Shown: positions 8,840 through 19,147 of the stretch, piece after piece | How the letters are laid out: each line of letters starts with the position of its first letter | Position numbering within the stretch: position 1 is the stretch's first letter | NCBI RefSeq assembly: GCF_013366925.1 | Contig: NZ_JAALDK010000003.1 | Coordinates: forward strand, 310,001 to 374,000 | Reading direction: 5' to 3' | DNA: 64,000 bases | Origin: Paraburkholderia youngii | GTDB lineage: Bacteria > Pseudomonadota > Gammaproteobacteria > Burkholderiales > Burkholderiaceae | Notes under the pieces: generated by a model | What the model was told of the DNA's origin: nothing | The model's database searches: none | What the model saw: only the letters and a program-made list of their open reading frames with translations | Translations under genes and position numbers: made by a program

Positions 8840-9820
8840 ATGTGCATAGGATGCGGGTGCACCACCACAGGCGATCGGCAAAACACCGCGCAGGGGCACG
8901 AGTGCGCGCATGCGCAGGGCCAGTCCGACACTCATTCCCACTCCCACCGGACGCCACCGGGCAAAGACCTGCACTACGGCCTCGGGCCCGCGGGCCTCAC
9001 GGTGCCCGGCCTAGACCAGGGCCGCACCATCAAGCTCGAGCACGACGTGCTAGGCGAAAACAATCGCCATGCCGCCGTCAACCGGCGGCACTTCGCGCAG
9101 CATGGCGTGCGTGCGCTCAATCTAGTGTCGAGTCCGGGCTCGGGGAAAACGACCCTGCTGTGTGCGTCGATCGCCGCGCTGCGCGAGCGCATACCCAGCT
9201 TGCCCATCGGTGTGATTGAGGGCGACCAGCAGACGGCAAACGACGCCGAGCGCATCCGCGCGGCCGGTGCGCCCGCGATCCAGGTGAACACGGGAAAGGG
9301 CTGCCATCTCGACGCCGCGATGATCGACGCGGCCTTCGGACGGCTTCCGTTGCACGATCATCGCCTTTACCATGACCAAAAGCACGAGCGTGAATACGTA
9401 CCGCTCACGCACGACGCCCCATGCAGCGTGCTCTTCATCGAGAACGTAGGCAATCTCGTCTGCCCCGCGCTGTGGGACCTCGGCGAGGAGGCGAAGGTCG
9501 TGATCGTCTCGGTAACGGAGGGCGAGGATAAGCCGCTCAAGTATCCCGACATGTTCGCCGCCGCGCGCCTCATGATCGTCAACAAGATCGACTTGCTGCC
9601 TTATGTACAGTTCGACGTCGAGCAGTGCATCGCGTATGCGCGCCGCGTGAATCCGTTCCTCGAAGTGATCTGGCTCTCGGCCACGACGGGCGAAGGCCTC
9701 GATGCGTGGCTCGACTGGATCACGAGTGCGCGCGACTCGATTGCCGAGCGCATTGGCGTGCTGGAGAGCAACCTTGCGGCGCAGCGTGCGCGAAAGCATC
9801 GCGCCGGAGGCGAGGCATGA
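8840..9820 (+). CDS. hypB: Hydrogenase nickel incorporation GTPase HypB
   Basis: SIMIBI-class GTPase that drives nickel delivery. It has the N-terminal MCIGCGC nickel motif, a histidine-containing stretch (HSHSHR), the P-loop [16 protein letters not shown], the [12 protein letters not shown] switch region and the guanine motif NKIDLL. Between [13 protein letters not shown] and FIENVGNL there is an extra run of about 15-20 residues rich in H, D, Y and K ([15 protein letters not shown]) that I do not recall in Cupriavidus HypB. AGGAG precedes the ATG. 326 aa. The stop overlaps hypF as ATGA. Confidence 0.94.
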   Translation: MCIGCGCTTTGDRQNTAQGHECAHAQGQSDTHSHSHRTPPGKDLHYGLGPAGLTVPGLDQGRTIKLEHDVLGENNRHAAVNRRHFAQHGVRALNLVSSPGSGKTTLLCASIAALRERIPSLPIGVIEGDQQTANDAERIRAAGAPAIQVNTGKGCHLDAAMIDAAFGRLPLHDHRLYHDQKHEREYVPLTHDAPCSVLFIENVGNLVCPALWDLGEEAKVVIVSVTEGEDKPLKYPDMFAAARLMIVNKIDLLPYVQFDVEQCIAYARRVNPFLEVIWLSATTGEGLDAWLDWITSARDSIAERIGVLESNLAAQRARKHRAGGEA

Positions 9821-10992
9821 CGGCGCGTGTGCAGAACCTACCCCATACCCTCGGCGAACAGACGGTGCTCGCCACCGGCGCATGGCTGAAGAACGCTGCG
9901 TGCCTGTGCATCGGCGGCGACGTTCACTGGTCGATGCTACACGGCGATCTCGACGATCCGGAGCACTGTGTGGCGCTCGACACATCGGTGGCGGCGCTTG
10001 TTGAGAGCGCCGAGCGCGCGGGGCAGCCCGTGCGCATGATCGCGCACGATCTGCATCCCGACTTCTACAGCACGCGCGTCGCGCTCGAATTGGGTGAGCG
10101 GCTTGGCGTGCCGACCGTCGGCGTCCAGCATCATCACGCGCATATTGGCGCGGTTGCGGCCGAGCATGGGCTGCGCGAGCCCGTGATCGGCCTCGCGCTC
10201 GACGGCGTGGGCTTCGGCACGGACGGCGCCGCATGGGGCGGTGAGCTGCTGGAGGTGGCGCCCGCCTGCTGGCGGCGCCTCGGCAGTCTCACGCCACTCG
10301 CGCTACCCGGCGGCGACGTCGCGGCGCGCGAGCCTTGGCGAATGGCCGCCGCCGCCCTGCACGCGCTCGGGCGCAGCGGCGAAATCGGGCCGCGACTCTC
10401 GGCCGCCGTGGGGGCGACCGCGGCGCGCACGGTCGGCGTCATGCTCGCGCGCAGCCTCAATTGCCCGCCTAGCACCGGTGCGGGTCGCTGGTTCGATGCG
10501 GCGGCGGGACTGCTCGGCGTGTGCCTGCGCCAGCGCGCCGAATCCGAGGCGGCCATCGCGCTCGAAAGGCTCGCGAGCGGCTACCTCGTCGCGCACGAGG
10601 CCCCCGATGTGGCGGGCCTGTGGCGCATCGCGGACAACGGCGAGCTCGACCTTCGTCCGCTCCTCGTCAAGTTGCTCATGCTCGCGGACTCCGGCGAAGC
10701 CGCGTGCGGCGCGGCCGTCTTTCATGTTGCGCTAGCCAAGGCGCTCGCCCAATGGGCCGCGCTTGCCGCGCAGGGGCGCGCCGTTCTGTTTGGCGGCGGC
10801 TGCTTTGCTAACCGGCTGCTCACTGCGCATATACGGGAGTCGCTCGCCGCGCACGGCGTGCGCACCCTCATGCCCGACACGGTGCCCTGCGGCGACGCCG
10901 GGCTAGCGCTTGGCCAGGCTTGGGTTGCCGCATATGGTCCGCAGATGTTGTCCATGCCTACGACCGCAAGAGGAGTCAGTCCATGTGTCTAG
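9817..10992 (+). CDS. hypF: Carbamoyltransferase HypF, short form
   Basis: Makes the cyanide ligands of the active-site iron from carbamoyl phosphate together with HypE. Only the C-terminal Kae1-like part is present (391 aa): [15 protein letters not shown] is the metal-binding motif and [12 protein letters not shown] the nucleotide-binding one, followed by [11 protein letters not shown]. The N-terminal acylphosphatase, zinc-finger and YrdC domains of the usual 750-aa HypF are absent. Truncated HypF1 of this type is known from the Cupriavidus MBH operon and is reported functional there. The ATG overlaps the hypB stop. Confidence 0.92.
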   Translation: MTARVQNLPHTLGEQTVLATGAWLKNAACLCIGGDVHWSMLHGDLDDPEHCVALDTSVAALVESAERAGQPVRMIAHDLHPDFYSTRVALELGERLGVPTVGVQHHHAHIGAVAAEHGLREPVIGLALDGVGFGTDGAAWGGELLEVAPACWRRLGSLTPLALPGGDVAAREPWRMAAAALHALGRSGEIGPRLSAAVGATAARTVGVMLARSLNCPPSTGAGRWFDAAAGLLGVCLRQRAESEAAIALERLASGYLVAHEAPDVAGLWRIADNGELDLRPLLVKLLMLADSGEAACGAAVFHVALAKALAQWAALAAQGRAVLFGGGCFANRLLTAHIRESLAAHGVRTLMPDTVPCGDAGLALGQAWVAAYGPQMLSMPTTARGVSPCV

Positions 10993-11240
10993 CCATGCCG
11001 GCACAGCTCATCGACCGGTCCGACGCCGAAACGGGCGTCGTCGAGCTCGGGGGCGTTCGAAAGACGGTCTCACTCGCGCTCGTACCCGACGTGCGCCTAG
11101 GGGACTTCGTGATCGTGCATGTCGGCTTCGCGCTTGGCATGATCGATCCCGAAGAGGCCGAGCGCACGCTCGCGCTGTTCAGCGAGGTCGCTCGGTCGCT
11201 TGGCGACACACCCATCGTCCAGTCGGGAACGGCGCAATGA
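10983..11240 (+). CDS. hypC: Hydrogenase assembly chaperone HypC
   Basis: Small chaperone that with HypD carries the Fe(CN)2CO group to the large subunit. It starts MCLAMPAQL, giving the essential Cys2; GDFVIVHVGFAL is the family core and DPEEAERTL the C-terminal helix. 85 aa. The first 10 bases overlap the end of hypF in another frame and its stop overlaps hypD as ATGA. Distinct from hupF, the second member of the family in this operon. Confidence 0.95.
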   Translation: MCLAMPAQLIDRSDAETGVVELGGVRKTVSLALVPDVRLGDFVIVHVGFALGMIDPEEAERTLALFSEVARSLGDTPIVQSGTAQ

Positions 11241-12373
11241 AGTACGTCGACGAATTCCGCGACGACGAACTCGCCGCGCGCATTGCTGGGCGCATTCAGG
11301 CGGAGACGCTGACCGAACGCCGCTATCACTTCATGGAGTTCTGCGGCGGTCACACGCACGCCATTTCCCGCTTCGGCGTGGCCGATCTTCTACCCGGTAA
11401 CGTGTTGATGATCCACGGTCCCGGCTGCCCAGTTTGCGTGTTGCCGATCGGGCGCATCGATCTCGCGATTCGCCTCGCGCTCGAACACGACGTGATCCTC
11501 TGCACGTATGGCGACACGATACGCGTGCCTGCCTCGTGCGGTCTATCGCTCCAGCGGGCCAAGGCGCGCGGGGCGGACATCCGCCTTGTGTATTCTCCGC
11601 ACGACGCGCTGCGCATCGCGCGCGAGCATCCGGAACGCGAGGTCGTCTTTTTTGCAATCGGCTTCGAGACCACTGCGCCGCCTACCGCGCTCGTCGTGAG
11701 TGAAGCCGCAGACTGCGGCGCGGAGAACTTTAGCGTGCTGTGCTGCCATGTACTCACGCCCGCGGCGATGACACATCTGCTCGCCGAGCCGTCCGCCGAC
11801 GCGAACCCGGTGCTGCTCGACGGCTTTGTCGGTCCCGCGCACGTGAGTGTTGTGATCGGCTCGGCGTCTTACGAGGCGTTCGCGCAGAGGTATCGCAAGC
11901 CGGTCGTGATTGCCGGGTTCGAGCCGCTCGACGTGCTGCAGGCGATCCTCATGCTGGTGCGTCAAGTCAACGATGGTCGCGCGGAGGTCGAGAACGAGTT
12001 CACGCGCGCTGTCACACGCGCGGGCAACGCCGCCGCGCAGGCGCTCATACAGGAGGTGTTCGAAACGCGGGAGTCGTTCGAGTGGCGCGGCCTAGGCGAG
12101 GTCCCATTGAGCGGGCTGCGCATTCGCCCGAAGTACGCGCGCTACGACGCCGAGGTCCGCTATGAACTCGTCTACCGGCCGGTCGCCGATCACCTCAAAT
12201 GCGAGTGCGGGGCGATCCTGCGAGGTCTAAAACACCCGCGCGACTGCACAATGTTCGGCACGGTCTGCACGCCCGAGAATCCCATGGGCTCGTGCATGGT
12301 GTCCAGCGAAGGCTCTTGCGCCGCGCACTATTCCTATGGTCGCTCGAAGGACATTCGAGTCGTCGAAGCATGA
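11237..12373 (+). CDS. hypD: Hydrogenase maturation protein HypD
   Basis: Fe-S scaffold on which cyanide and CO are attached to iron. Conserved blocks are all present: FMEFCGGHTHA (iron-binding cysteine), GPGCPVCVLP, FFAIGFETTAP, GFVGPAHVS and, near the C-terminus, cysteines in CECGAILRG, CTMFGTVCTPENPMGSCMVS and EGSCAAHYSYG for the [4Fe-4S] cluster. 378 aa. The ATG at 11237 is preferred over a much longer open frame because it matches the family start and overlaps the hypC stop. Confidence 0.96.
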   Translation: MKYVDEFRDDELAARIAGRIQAETLTERRYHFMEFCGGHTHAISRFGVADLLPGNVLMIHGPGCPVCVLPIGRIDLAIRLALEHDVILCTYGDTIRVPASCGLSLQRAKARGADIRLVYSPHDALRIAREHPEREVVFFAIGFETTAPPTALVVSEAADCGAENFSVLCCHVLTPAAMTHLLAEPSADANPVLLDGFVGPAHVSVVIGSASYEAFAQRYRKPVVIAGFEPLDVLQAILMLVRQVNDGRAEVENEFTRAVTRAGNAAAQALIQEVFETRESFEWRGLGEVPLSGLRIRPKYARYDAEVRYELVYRPVADHLKCECGAILRGLKHPRDCTMFGTVCTPENPMGSCMVSSEGSCAAHYSYGRSKDIRVVEA

Positions 12374-13446
12374 GCCCAGTCCACACATCCCCGGTGAAGC
12401 CCGCCTACGTGCGGCCCCTAGACTTTCGCGACGGCCGCATCGACATGGGCCACGGAGCGGGTGGCCGCGCATCGGCACAATTGACCCGCGAGCTGTTCGT
12501 CGCGAGCTTCGATAACGAATGGCTGCGCCAAGGCAACGACCAGGCCACCTTCGCGCATCTCGCGCCCGGGCCCGGCGAGCGCATCGTGATGACCACCGAC
12601 GCGCACGTCGTCTCGCCGCTTTTCTTTCCCGGCGGCGACATCGGCAGCCTCGCCGTGCACGGCACCGTCAACGACATCGCGATGGCGGGCGCACGGCCTT
12701 CGTATCTCAGCGCGAGCTTCATCCTGGAGGAGGGCCTCCCGATGGCGGATCTGCTCCGCATCGTCGAGTCAATGGCTGCTGCGTCGCGCGCTTGCAGCGC
12801 TCCGATCGTGACGGGCGACACTAAGGTCGTCGAGCGCGGCAAGGGCGATGCCGTGTTCATCACCACGACCGGGATCGGCGTCGTGCCCTCGGGCATTCAC
12901 ATTGATGGCGCGCAGGCGCGGCCCGGCGACGTTGTGCTGCTCTCGGGCACTATCGGCGAGCACGGCGTGGCGATCATGTCGCAACGCGAGGGCCTGGGCT
13001 TCGACACGGAGATCCGCTCGGACAGCGCCGCACTACACACGCTCGTGGCGGACATGGTTGCCGTCGCGCCCGGTGTGCGCGTTCTGCGCGACCCGACTCG
13101 CGGCGGACTGGCCACGACCCTCAACGAGATCGCCAGCCAGTCGGGTGTCGGGATGCACATTCAGGAGCGCGCAATTCCCGTGCTGCCGCAAGTCGATGCG
13201 GCGTGTGAGCTGCTCGGCCTCGATCCGCTTTATGTCGCCAACGAAGGCAAGCTAGTTGCAATCTGCGCAAGCGCCGACGCGCCGCAACTGCTCGCCGCGA
13301 TGCGCGCACATCCGTTGGGCGCGGCGGCGGTTTGCATTGGTGAGGTGGTCGAGGACGCCCACAGCTTCGTGCAGATCGAAACGAAATTCGGCGGACGGCG
13401 CATCGTCGACTGGCTTTCGGGCGAGCAACTGCCGCGGATCTGCTGA
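12370..13446 (+). CDS. hypE: Hydrogenase maturation protein HypE
   Basis: PurM-like enzyme that dehydrates the carbamoyl group on its own C-terminal cysteine to thiocyanate. The ending PRIC is intact and the N-terminal GHGAGGRASAQL, VVSPLFFPGGDIG, VTGDTKVVERG and RDPTRGGLATTLNE blocks are present. 358 aa. Last gene of the operon: no hypX, hoxA or regulatory hydrogenase gene follows, unlike the Cupriavidus cluster. Confidence 0.96.
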   Translation: MSPVHTSPVKPAYVRPLDFRDGRIDMGHGAGGRASAQLTRELFVASFDNEWLRQGNDQATFAHLAPGPGERIVMTTDAHVVSPLFFPGGDIGSLAVHGTVNDIAMAGARPSYLSASFILEEGLPMADLLRIVESMAAASRACSAPIVTGDTKVVERGKGDAVFITTTGIGVVPSGIHIDGAQARPGDVVLLSGTIGEHGVAIMSQREGLGFDTEIRSDSAALHTLVADMVAVAPGVRVLRDPTRGGLATTLNEIASQSGVGMHIQERAIPVLPQVDAACELLGLDPLYVANEGKLVAICASADAPQLLAAMRAHPLGAAAVCIGEVVEDAHSFVQIETKFGGRRIVDWLSGEQLPRIC

Positions 13447-14324
13447 TCCGTTTGCGGCGATAGGTATCGGGAGACTGAGAATGCTTTTTGATCGTCAGGT
13501 CGCTAGTCGCGTTGCCTTCGCGGGAGCTTTGAATGATCCATCCCCTTACCGCATCGATCAAGCAATGAGGTCTCCAGTCCCGCCCTCGCTGCAGCAGCCG
13601 TCGACCGCGCTCGTGGTCGAGCCTACGCTACATTCACCCTCTATTACGAGGAATGCTTTCCAATTCATTGTTGCCTGAGCGCTTTATCAGCAGCGGACTG
13701 TACCCGCCTCTCCTGGCCGGACAATCTCGCCTAACGTCAATGCCCCGCCCAACGGAAAGCTTCTTCATCGGCTCGACGAACGAACATTCACGCCGCCCGA
13801 GGGGACCCATCAGGACGCGAAGGCGGACTGTTCGAATACTTGGATGACCGCAGTCATCGCCATTCCTCAATTTGTTTTGTCTCCCGAAAGAAGTTTTCTC
13901 GGGATGGTTTCAAAGCTCAGCAGGCCACGGATGCGGTTGCATAACTCAGATCGGCGAGAACGAAAATTCGCACACGCGCGGCGTGACAAGTTGGCCGCTG
14001 GCAAAATCGCGCGAATGAATCTTATTGCACCTATGACGACAATATTTTCAGAAAATCCTTACCATCCAGCCCGTGTTGTCAACGAGTAGACTGTACCAAC
14101 CGAACGCTGCGAGTCGTCACGGTTAATTTAGCTTGGGAGAGACACCTATCTGGGTTGTCGGATAGAGATGCACTATCTTCCCGAATGATTGACCTGATTT
14201 ATCGTACCGTGCTGCCAATAGATAGCCTTTCGCCCTGTAACCGCCTAACGAAGCCGACACAGGGTTTATATCTTGCGTGCCGAGAAAAGGGCAGCGTATT
14301 TGGCCTGTTCGACGGAGCAAATCA
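13447..14324. other. Gap after hydrogenase operon, no gene recognised
   Basis: Open frames here are short and lack family motifs. A weak hairpin (TCCCGA 13882-13887 with TCGGGA 13899-13904) is the only terminator-like element noticed and lies 440 bases past hypE. Codon bias differs from the hup operon and the region looks like decayed DNA. Confidence 0.4.
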
Positions 14325-15170
14325 ATGCATGTTCTCGATGTCAATCAAATGACCGACTTTCTTTTGAATTCGTTTAAGTTGGTTTCGATCTTCGCGACCG
14401 TGTGCAGCGCGCTCGAGCTATTCTTTCCGGCTTATCGATACAGCTTCGCATCGTACCTTCGCGGCGCAAGGAACTGGACGATTCGGATTGGATGCGGCGC
14501 GCTAATCTGGCACTTGTACGCTGTGGGCTTGCAATGGTTAGGCGTCAAGCCGCTCCTGACGGTCAATCTTTCAACAGTGTTTCACTCTGACAACGCAGTT
14601 ATCAAGACGGCTTTCGCCATCCTTTCAGGCGTTTTGGTCGCAATTGCCGGTGACTTCTTTTACTACTGGATGCACCGAGCACAGCACACCGTGCCATTCC
14701 TGTGGCGCTTGCACGCTACACATCACTCGATCCGCGAACTGACAGCGTGGAATTGCAATCATCACATTTCCGAGCCGGTTATCTATGCCTTGTTTGTAGC
14801 ATTACCGCTCGCGCTGATCCACTTCGAGTCTGGCGTGGTGCCGGCTGCTGCCATGACACTCATTACCTTTCAGGCGCACCTCTCACACTCCAGCACGCGC
14901 ATCAACCTTGGGCCTCTGCGATATATCATCGGAGACGGTCAGTTTCACCGAATTCATCACTCAACTCAGCCCCATCACCGGCACCGGAACTATGGGTTCT
15001 TTACGACCATCTGGGACACGACCTTCAGCACGGCATACTGGCCGAAACGGGACGAATGGCCTGAAGTGGGCCTTCGCAATCAGCCCGAGCCCCTCACCGT
15101 GCGCGACTACTTTATGTTTCCGTTTGATCGACGTCGCTGGTCTGCGGCTAAGATCGCAAACGATGTATAA
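14325..15170 (+). CDS. Fatty acid hydroxylase / sterol desaturase family protein, copy 1
   Basis: Membrane di-iron oxygenase-like protein of the fatty acid hydroxylase superfamily (281 aa). The three histidine clusters are present: HRAQH, HATHH and HRIHH, with an extra NHH, and several hydrophobic spans surround them. The substrate cannot be predicted. The ATG at 14325 (MHVLDVNQM) fits the start of the second copy (MNAVDIHQM). A 705-bp internal block is nearly identical to the inverted paralogue at 24013-24867. The first 40 and last 15 residues differ clearly between the two, pointing to gene conversion or rearrangement. Confidence 0.85.
   Translation: MHVLDVNQMTDFLLNSFKLVSIFATVCSALELFFPAYRYSFASYLRGARNWTIRIGCGALIWHLYAVGLQWLGVKPLLTVNLSTVFHSDNAVIKTAFAILSGVLVAIAGDFFYYWMHRAQHTVPFLWRLHATHHSIRELTAWNCNHHISEPVIYALFVALPLALIHFESGVVPAAAMTLITFQAHLSHSSTRINLGPLRYIIGDGQFHRIHHSTQPHHRHRNYGFFTTIWDTTFSTAYWPKRDEWPEVGLRNQPEPLTVRDYFMFPFDRRRWSAAKIANDV
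14423..15127. repeat. Inverted repeat, left copy (705 bp)
   Basis: Pairs without gaps with 24065-24769 in opposite orientation. I could spot only four or five mismatches, two of them in one codon pair near the start. Identity stops abruptly at both ends inside coding sequence. Confidence 0.85.
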
Positions 15171-15850
15171 GAATGTCGACATTAGAGATCGAGCGCAGTG
15201 GGAAGGTCATGCTGGAACTCGGTTTGACGAGGTCAGGAACCAGAAAAACACCAAATCATCTCGAAGAACAACCCAAATATCGGTGAAGCCGCTGAATCCG
15301 CTCGTGCCTACCTCACTTTACGTAGTCCCTATAAATATGTGCGGTAAAGACACGCTTCGGTTTCGATGAGTAGAAGAACCTCCGAACCTCATTGTCTGCG
15401 TGTACATCGTCTTCCGGACAAGCAGTTTCTGATGGATGATATCGGCATAGCCGGGAGCCTCATAGAGACGATGAATAACGACTGTGCAGCGTTCATGTGC
15501 AAGGCAGATGCAGCGACCATTGTTTGAAATCTGACCGTCGCACTTGAGTGTTGCTTCGATAAATACCCACGTAACGCACTAAAATTACAATTTATCAACC
15601 TTAGTGTGAGGTGGCGTTTGGACGTAAAAGGGAGCACGAATAGGTCGTTGCTCATTGCGATCTTTCTCATGTTTGAGCAACCAGCGAAGATAGAGCTCCA
15701 TGTGGCTTTTCTATTCTGCCTTGAAAGCATCAATCTTTACGCAACCGCCACGAAGCGTTTAAGCGTCCGGTTACTGAACAGCAAGTCGAGATCCATCATC
15801 ATCGATCTGGAGTCGCTTCTGCCGGGCGAAGAAGGTAAAGCCATCTCTTA
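15171..15850. other. No gene recognised between hydroxylase copy 1 and IS5
   Basis: Only frames below 115 codons without motifs, ribosome sites or sensible composition. Probably intergenic or decayed sequence. Confidence 0.4.
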
Positions 15851-15893
15851 GAGCGTGTTAGGAACTTCGATTGAGACCTGGTATCCTGGCGGG

Positions 15894-16964
15894 ATGAAAA
15901 CAACTGACCGCAAAGGGTATCCGACTGATGTGTCGGATGAGGAATGGAGTTTCGCGGCGCCGTATCTGACGCTGATGGACGTTGACGCGCCCCAGCGCAA
16001 ATACGAACTGCGCGACATGTTTGATGCATTGCGCTGGATGGCTCGTGCCGGCGCGCCGTGGAGGATGCTGCCCAATGATTTCCCGCCGTGGGAGCTGGTG
16101 TATCAGCAGACTCAACGCTGGTTGCAGGCTGGCTGCTTTGAGAGCATGGTGAGTGACCTGCGCTCGGTGATACGCGTGGCACAGGGCCGTCGGGGACAGC
16201 CCAGCGCGGTCATCCTCGATGGCCGCACGATACAGTCGACCTGCGAGAGCGGCCCGCGTGCGGGTTATGACGGTTATAAGCGCAAGCGCGGTAGTAAGGT
16301 ACATATTGCAGCAGACACGCTGGGACAGTTGCTGGCGGTGCACGTGACCCCAGCCAATGAACAGGAGCGCGCACAGGTAGCGGAGCTTGCGCGGCAGGTC
16401 CAGCAGGTAACGGGACGAACGGTCAAGGTGGCATTTGCCGATCAGGGATACACGGGCAAAGAGCCAGCGCAGGCTGCGTTCGACGAGGGCATTGACCTTC
16501 AGGTGATCAAACTCGAAGAAACGAAAAAGGGTTTCGTTCTGCTCCCCCGCCGGTGGGTGGTCGAGCGCAGCTTTGGCTGGCTCAACCGTTTCCGGCGTCT
16601 CGCACGTGACTATGAACGGCTCCCCGAAACTCTCGCTGGGCTTCATTTCGTCTTCGCAATGCTCATGCTTGTCCACGCCGTGTCAGTACTTCGTAAGCGT
16701 CATTCCGTGGCCGCATGGACAGAGCTGATGCCGGTGTCCAAAGTGATGCCCGTTACTTCAAGTGATGGGGACTACTTTGGACACACGGAATGCGCGATCA
16801 TCGAACCGCAAGGGCCGACCGAATTACACACCAGAGTACCGACGGCAAGTTGCCGTCGCGGCGTGCGAGCCGGGTATTTCGGTGGCCAAGCTCGCGCAGG
16901 CGCACGGACTGAATCCGAATATGGTGTTCAAGTGGCGCCGGCAACTGCGGGCGGGCCTGTTTGA
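15894..16964 (+). pseudogene. IS5-family transposase with C-terminus replaced by IS66 insertion
   Basis: DDE transposase starting MKTTDRKGYPTDVSDEEW, with LDGRT, FADQGYTG and VVERSFGWLNR motifs intact. Joining the sequence on either side of the IS66 shows that the original protein ended in S-V-L-Q-S-S. The insertion removed only the last three residues and fused about 90 foreign ones encoded by the IS66 left end. It may therefore retain some activity, but the element can no longer move as a simple IS. Confidence 0.85.
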
Positions 16965-17196
16965 AGGGGTGGCGCCCAGCACAGCGGTGTTGCTGCCCGT
17001 AGCGTTACCCGATGCACCGACCGGCGAGACCGCAGAACCGGCGTCGCTCGCTCTAGAGCCTGTCGAGCCACATCGCGAGAGCGTACCGGCGGCGTCGGGC
17101 ATCGAGATCGAACTGAACGGTGCCCGTGTACGCGTCACGGGCATGGTCGACCCCGTGCAGTTGCGCCTCGTGCTGCGCTGCCTGATGCCAGCATGA
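16765..17196 (+). CDS. tnpA: IS66 TnpA, helix-turn-helix protein
   Basis: 143-aa IS66 accessory protein. YTPEYRRQVAVAACEPGIS followed by VAKLAQAHGLNPNMVFKWRR forms the helix-turn-helix thought to bind the element ends. The C-terminal IELNGARVRVTG block is typical. GTG at 16762 is an alternative start. The stop overlaps tnpB as ATGA. Confidence 0.9.
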   Translation: MGTTLDTRNARSSNRKGRPNYTPEYRRQVAVAACEPGISVAKLAQAHGLNPNMVFKWRRQLRAGLFEGVAPSTAVLLPVALPDAPTGETAEPASLALEPVEPHRESVPAASGIEIELNGARVRVTGMVDPVQLRLVLRCLMPA

Positions 17197-17540
17197 TTGC
17201 GCCGCCAGGCGGTACCCGCGTATGGCTGGCAGCGGGCGTTACCGATATGCGCCGTGGCATGGATGGACTTGCCGCGCTGGTGCAGTCAGCACTCGGTCGT
17301 GATCCGTTCTCGGGGCACATCTTCCTGTTTCGCGGGCGTCGTGGTGACCTCATCAAGATTTTATGGTGGAGCGGCGACGGCATGAACCTGTACGCGAAAC
17401 GACTCGAGCGTGGACGCTTCGTGTGGCCGCAGGCGGACTCGGGAACAGTCCATCTGTCAGCCGCCCAACTGTCGATGCTGCTCGAAGGGATTGACTGGCG
17501 GCATCCCGAGCGGACGTGGCAGCCGACGCACGCGGCATAA
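17193..17540 (+). CDS. tnpB: IS66 TnpB (Orf2)
   Basis: 115-aa IS66 Orf2 protein with the conserved WLAAGVTDMRRGMDGLAALV start and the LIKILWWSGDGMNLYAKRLERG core. It is needed with TnpA and TnpC for transposition of IS66 elements, but its biochemical role is not established. Translationally coupled to tnpA; 51 bases before tnpC. Confidence 0.92.
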   Translation: MIAPPGGTRVWLAAGVTDMRRGMDGLAALVQSALGRDPFSGHIFLFRGRRGDLIKILWWSGDGMNLYAKRLERGRFVWPQADSGTVHLSAAQLSMLLEGIDWRHPERTWQPTHAA

Positions 17541-17591
17541 GGCAGGGTGCGGGAGCCCACAGGCGCGTGGCCTTCATTTACACTGTCATGC

Positions 17592-19136
17592 ATGCCAGCC
17601 AGCCATCTGCCCGATGACATCGCCGCTCTGAAGCGCATCGTTGCCTCGCGCGACGAGACCATCGCGCAGTTGCTGGCCGAGATCTCGCGACTGAAGCGAT
17701 GGCAGTATGGCCGCTCATCTGAGCGCATGACAGAACTGATGGACCAGCTGCAGCTCGCGCTCGGTGAGCTGCCTGTTCATGAACCAGATATGGCCGCACC
17801 GGCGAAGGCGCCTGATGCCGACGCGACTGCGGATACGTCGGCCACTACGAACCTTGTCCCACTGCGCCGCAAGTCACGGCACTTCCCTGCCCATCTTCCT
17901 CGCGAAACAGTTGTGCATGCGCCGTCAAACTGCGGATGCCCGGAATGCGGCAAACAGATGCGTGCGCTGGGCGAAGACGTCTCGGAGGTGCTCGACTATG
18001 TGCCCGGCTACTTCAAGGTACTGCGTCACGTACGTCCGAAGCTGAGCTGCCCGCGCTGTGCCGCAGTAGTACAGGAGCCGGCACCTTCGCGGCCGATAGC
18101 ACGCTCGATGGCGGGTGCGGGGCTGCTCGCACAGGTCGTCGTCGCGAAGTACGCTGACCATATGCCGCTATATCGGCAGGCCGGCATCTATCGCCGTGCG
18201 GGCATCGAACTGGACCGGGCAACACTGGCTTCGTGGGTGCGTGAAGCGGCTGCCCTGCTGCAACCCCTGTCCGACGCACTCGGTGGTTACGTGCGCGCCG
18301 CAGACAAGATCCATACCGACGACACGCCCGTGCCGGTGCTGGAGCCGGGGCGTGGCAAGACACGCACGGCGCGCCTGTGGACCTATGTGCGCGATGACCG
18401 CCCGGCAGGAAGCCACGCGCCACCAGCCGTCTGGTACAGGTACTCACCCGACCGCAAAGGTGAGCGACCTCGGGAACATCTGGCGGGCTACACGGGAATC
18501 CTGCAGGCAGATGCCTTCAGCGGGTACGACGCGCTGTATCGTGACGGCACGGTCATCGAGGCCGGGTGCTGGGCGCATGCGCGGCGCAAGTTCTATGACC
18601 TGTACAAGCTGGACAGCTCACCAATTGCCGAGGAAGCACTGCGCCGAATTGGGGCGCTGTATGCCGTTGAACGCGAGGTTCGAGGCCAGACGCCGGACGT
18701 GCGCCTGTCTGCGCGTCAGCTGCGCTCGGCCCCATTGCTCGCTGATCTGAAGGCCTGGTACGAACACACGCTGTCACAGGTATCGGCGAAGTCGGGGCTG
18801 GCGAAGGCGATTAAGTACTCGCTGGGGCACTGGCATGCGCTCACACGCTATTGCGAAGACGGGCGCGTCGAGGTGGACAACAATACGGCGGAGCGCGCGA
18901 TCAGGCCGCTGGTTCTCGGCAGGCGCAACTATCTGTTCGCTGGCTCCGACGGCGGTGGCCAAAGCGCGGCGGTGATCTATAGCCTGATCGGTACGGCACG
19001 CCTGAACGGCATCGAGCCGTTTGCCTACCTGCGCACGGTGTTTGAGCGCATCGCCGATCATCCCATCAACCGCATCGACGAGTTGCTGCCGTGGCGCCTG
19101 AAGCCGGCTGCATACATCGAGCAGCAAGCCGCCTGA
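17592..19136 (+). CDS. tnpC: IS66 transposase TnpC
   Basis: 514-aa DDE transposase. It has an N-terminal coiled coil (IVASRDETIAQLLAEISRL), a zinc-binding region (CGCPECGKQ, CPRC), the catalytic aspartates in HTDDTPVPV and QADAFSGYDALY, and the glutamate in NNTAERAIRPLVLGRRNYL. ATG 17592 gives MPASHLPDDIAALK; the longer GTG-initiated frame from 17547 is less likely. Appears complete. Confidence 0.93.
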   Translation: MPASHLPDDIAALKRIVASRDETIAQLLAEISRLKRWQYGRSSERMTELMDQLQLALGELPVHEPDMAAPAKAPDADATADTSATTNLVPLRRKSRHFPAHLPRETVVHAPSNCGCPECGKQMRALGEDVSEVLDYVPGYFKVLRHVRPKLSCPRCAAVVQEPAPSRPIARSMAGAGLLAQVVVAKYADHMPLYRQAGIYRRAGIELDRATLASWVREAAALLQPLSDALGGYVRAADKIHTDDTPVPVLEPGRGKTRTARLWTYVRDDRPAGSHAPPAVWYRYSPDRKGERPREHLAGYTGILQADAFSGYDALYRDGTVIEAGCWAHARRKFYDLYKLDSSPIAEEALRRIGALYAVEREVRGQTPDVRLSARQLRSAPLLADLKAWYEHTLSQVSAKSGLAKAIKYSLGHWHALTRYCEDGRVEVDNNTAERAIRPLVLGRRNYLFAGSDGGGQSAAVIYSLIGTARLNGIEPFAYLRTVFERIADHPINRIDELLPWRLKPAAYIEQQAA

Positions 19137-19147
19137 CAATCAATCCG

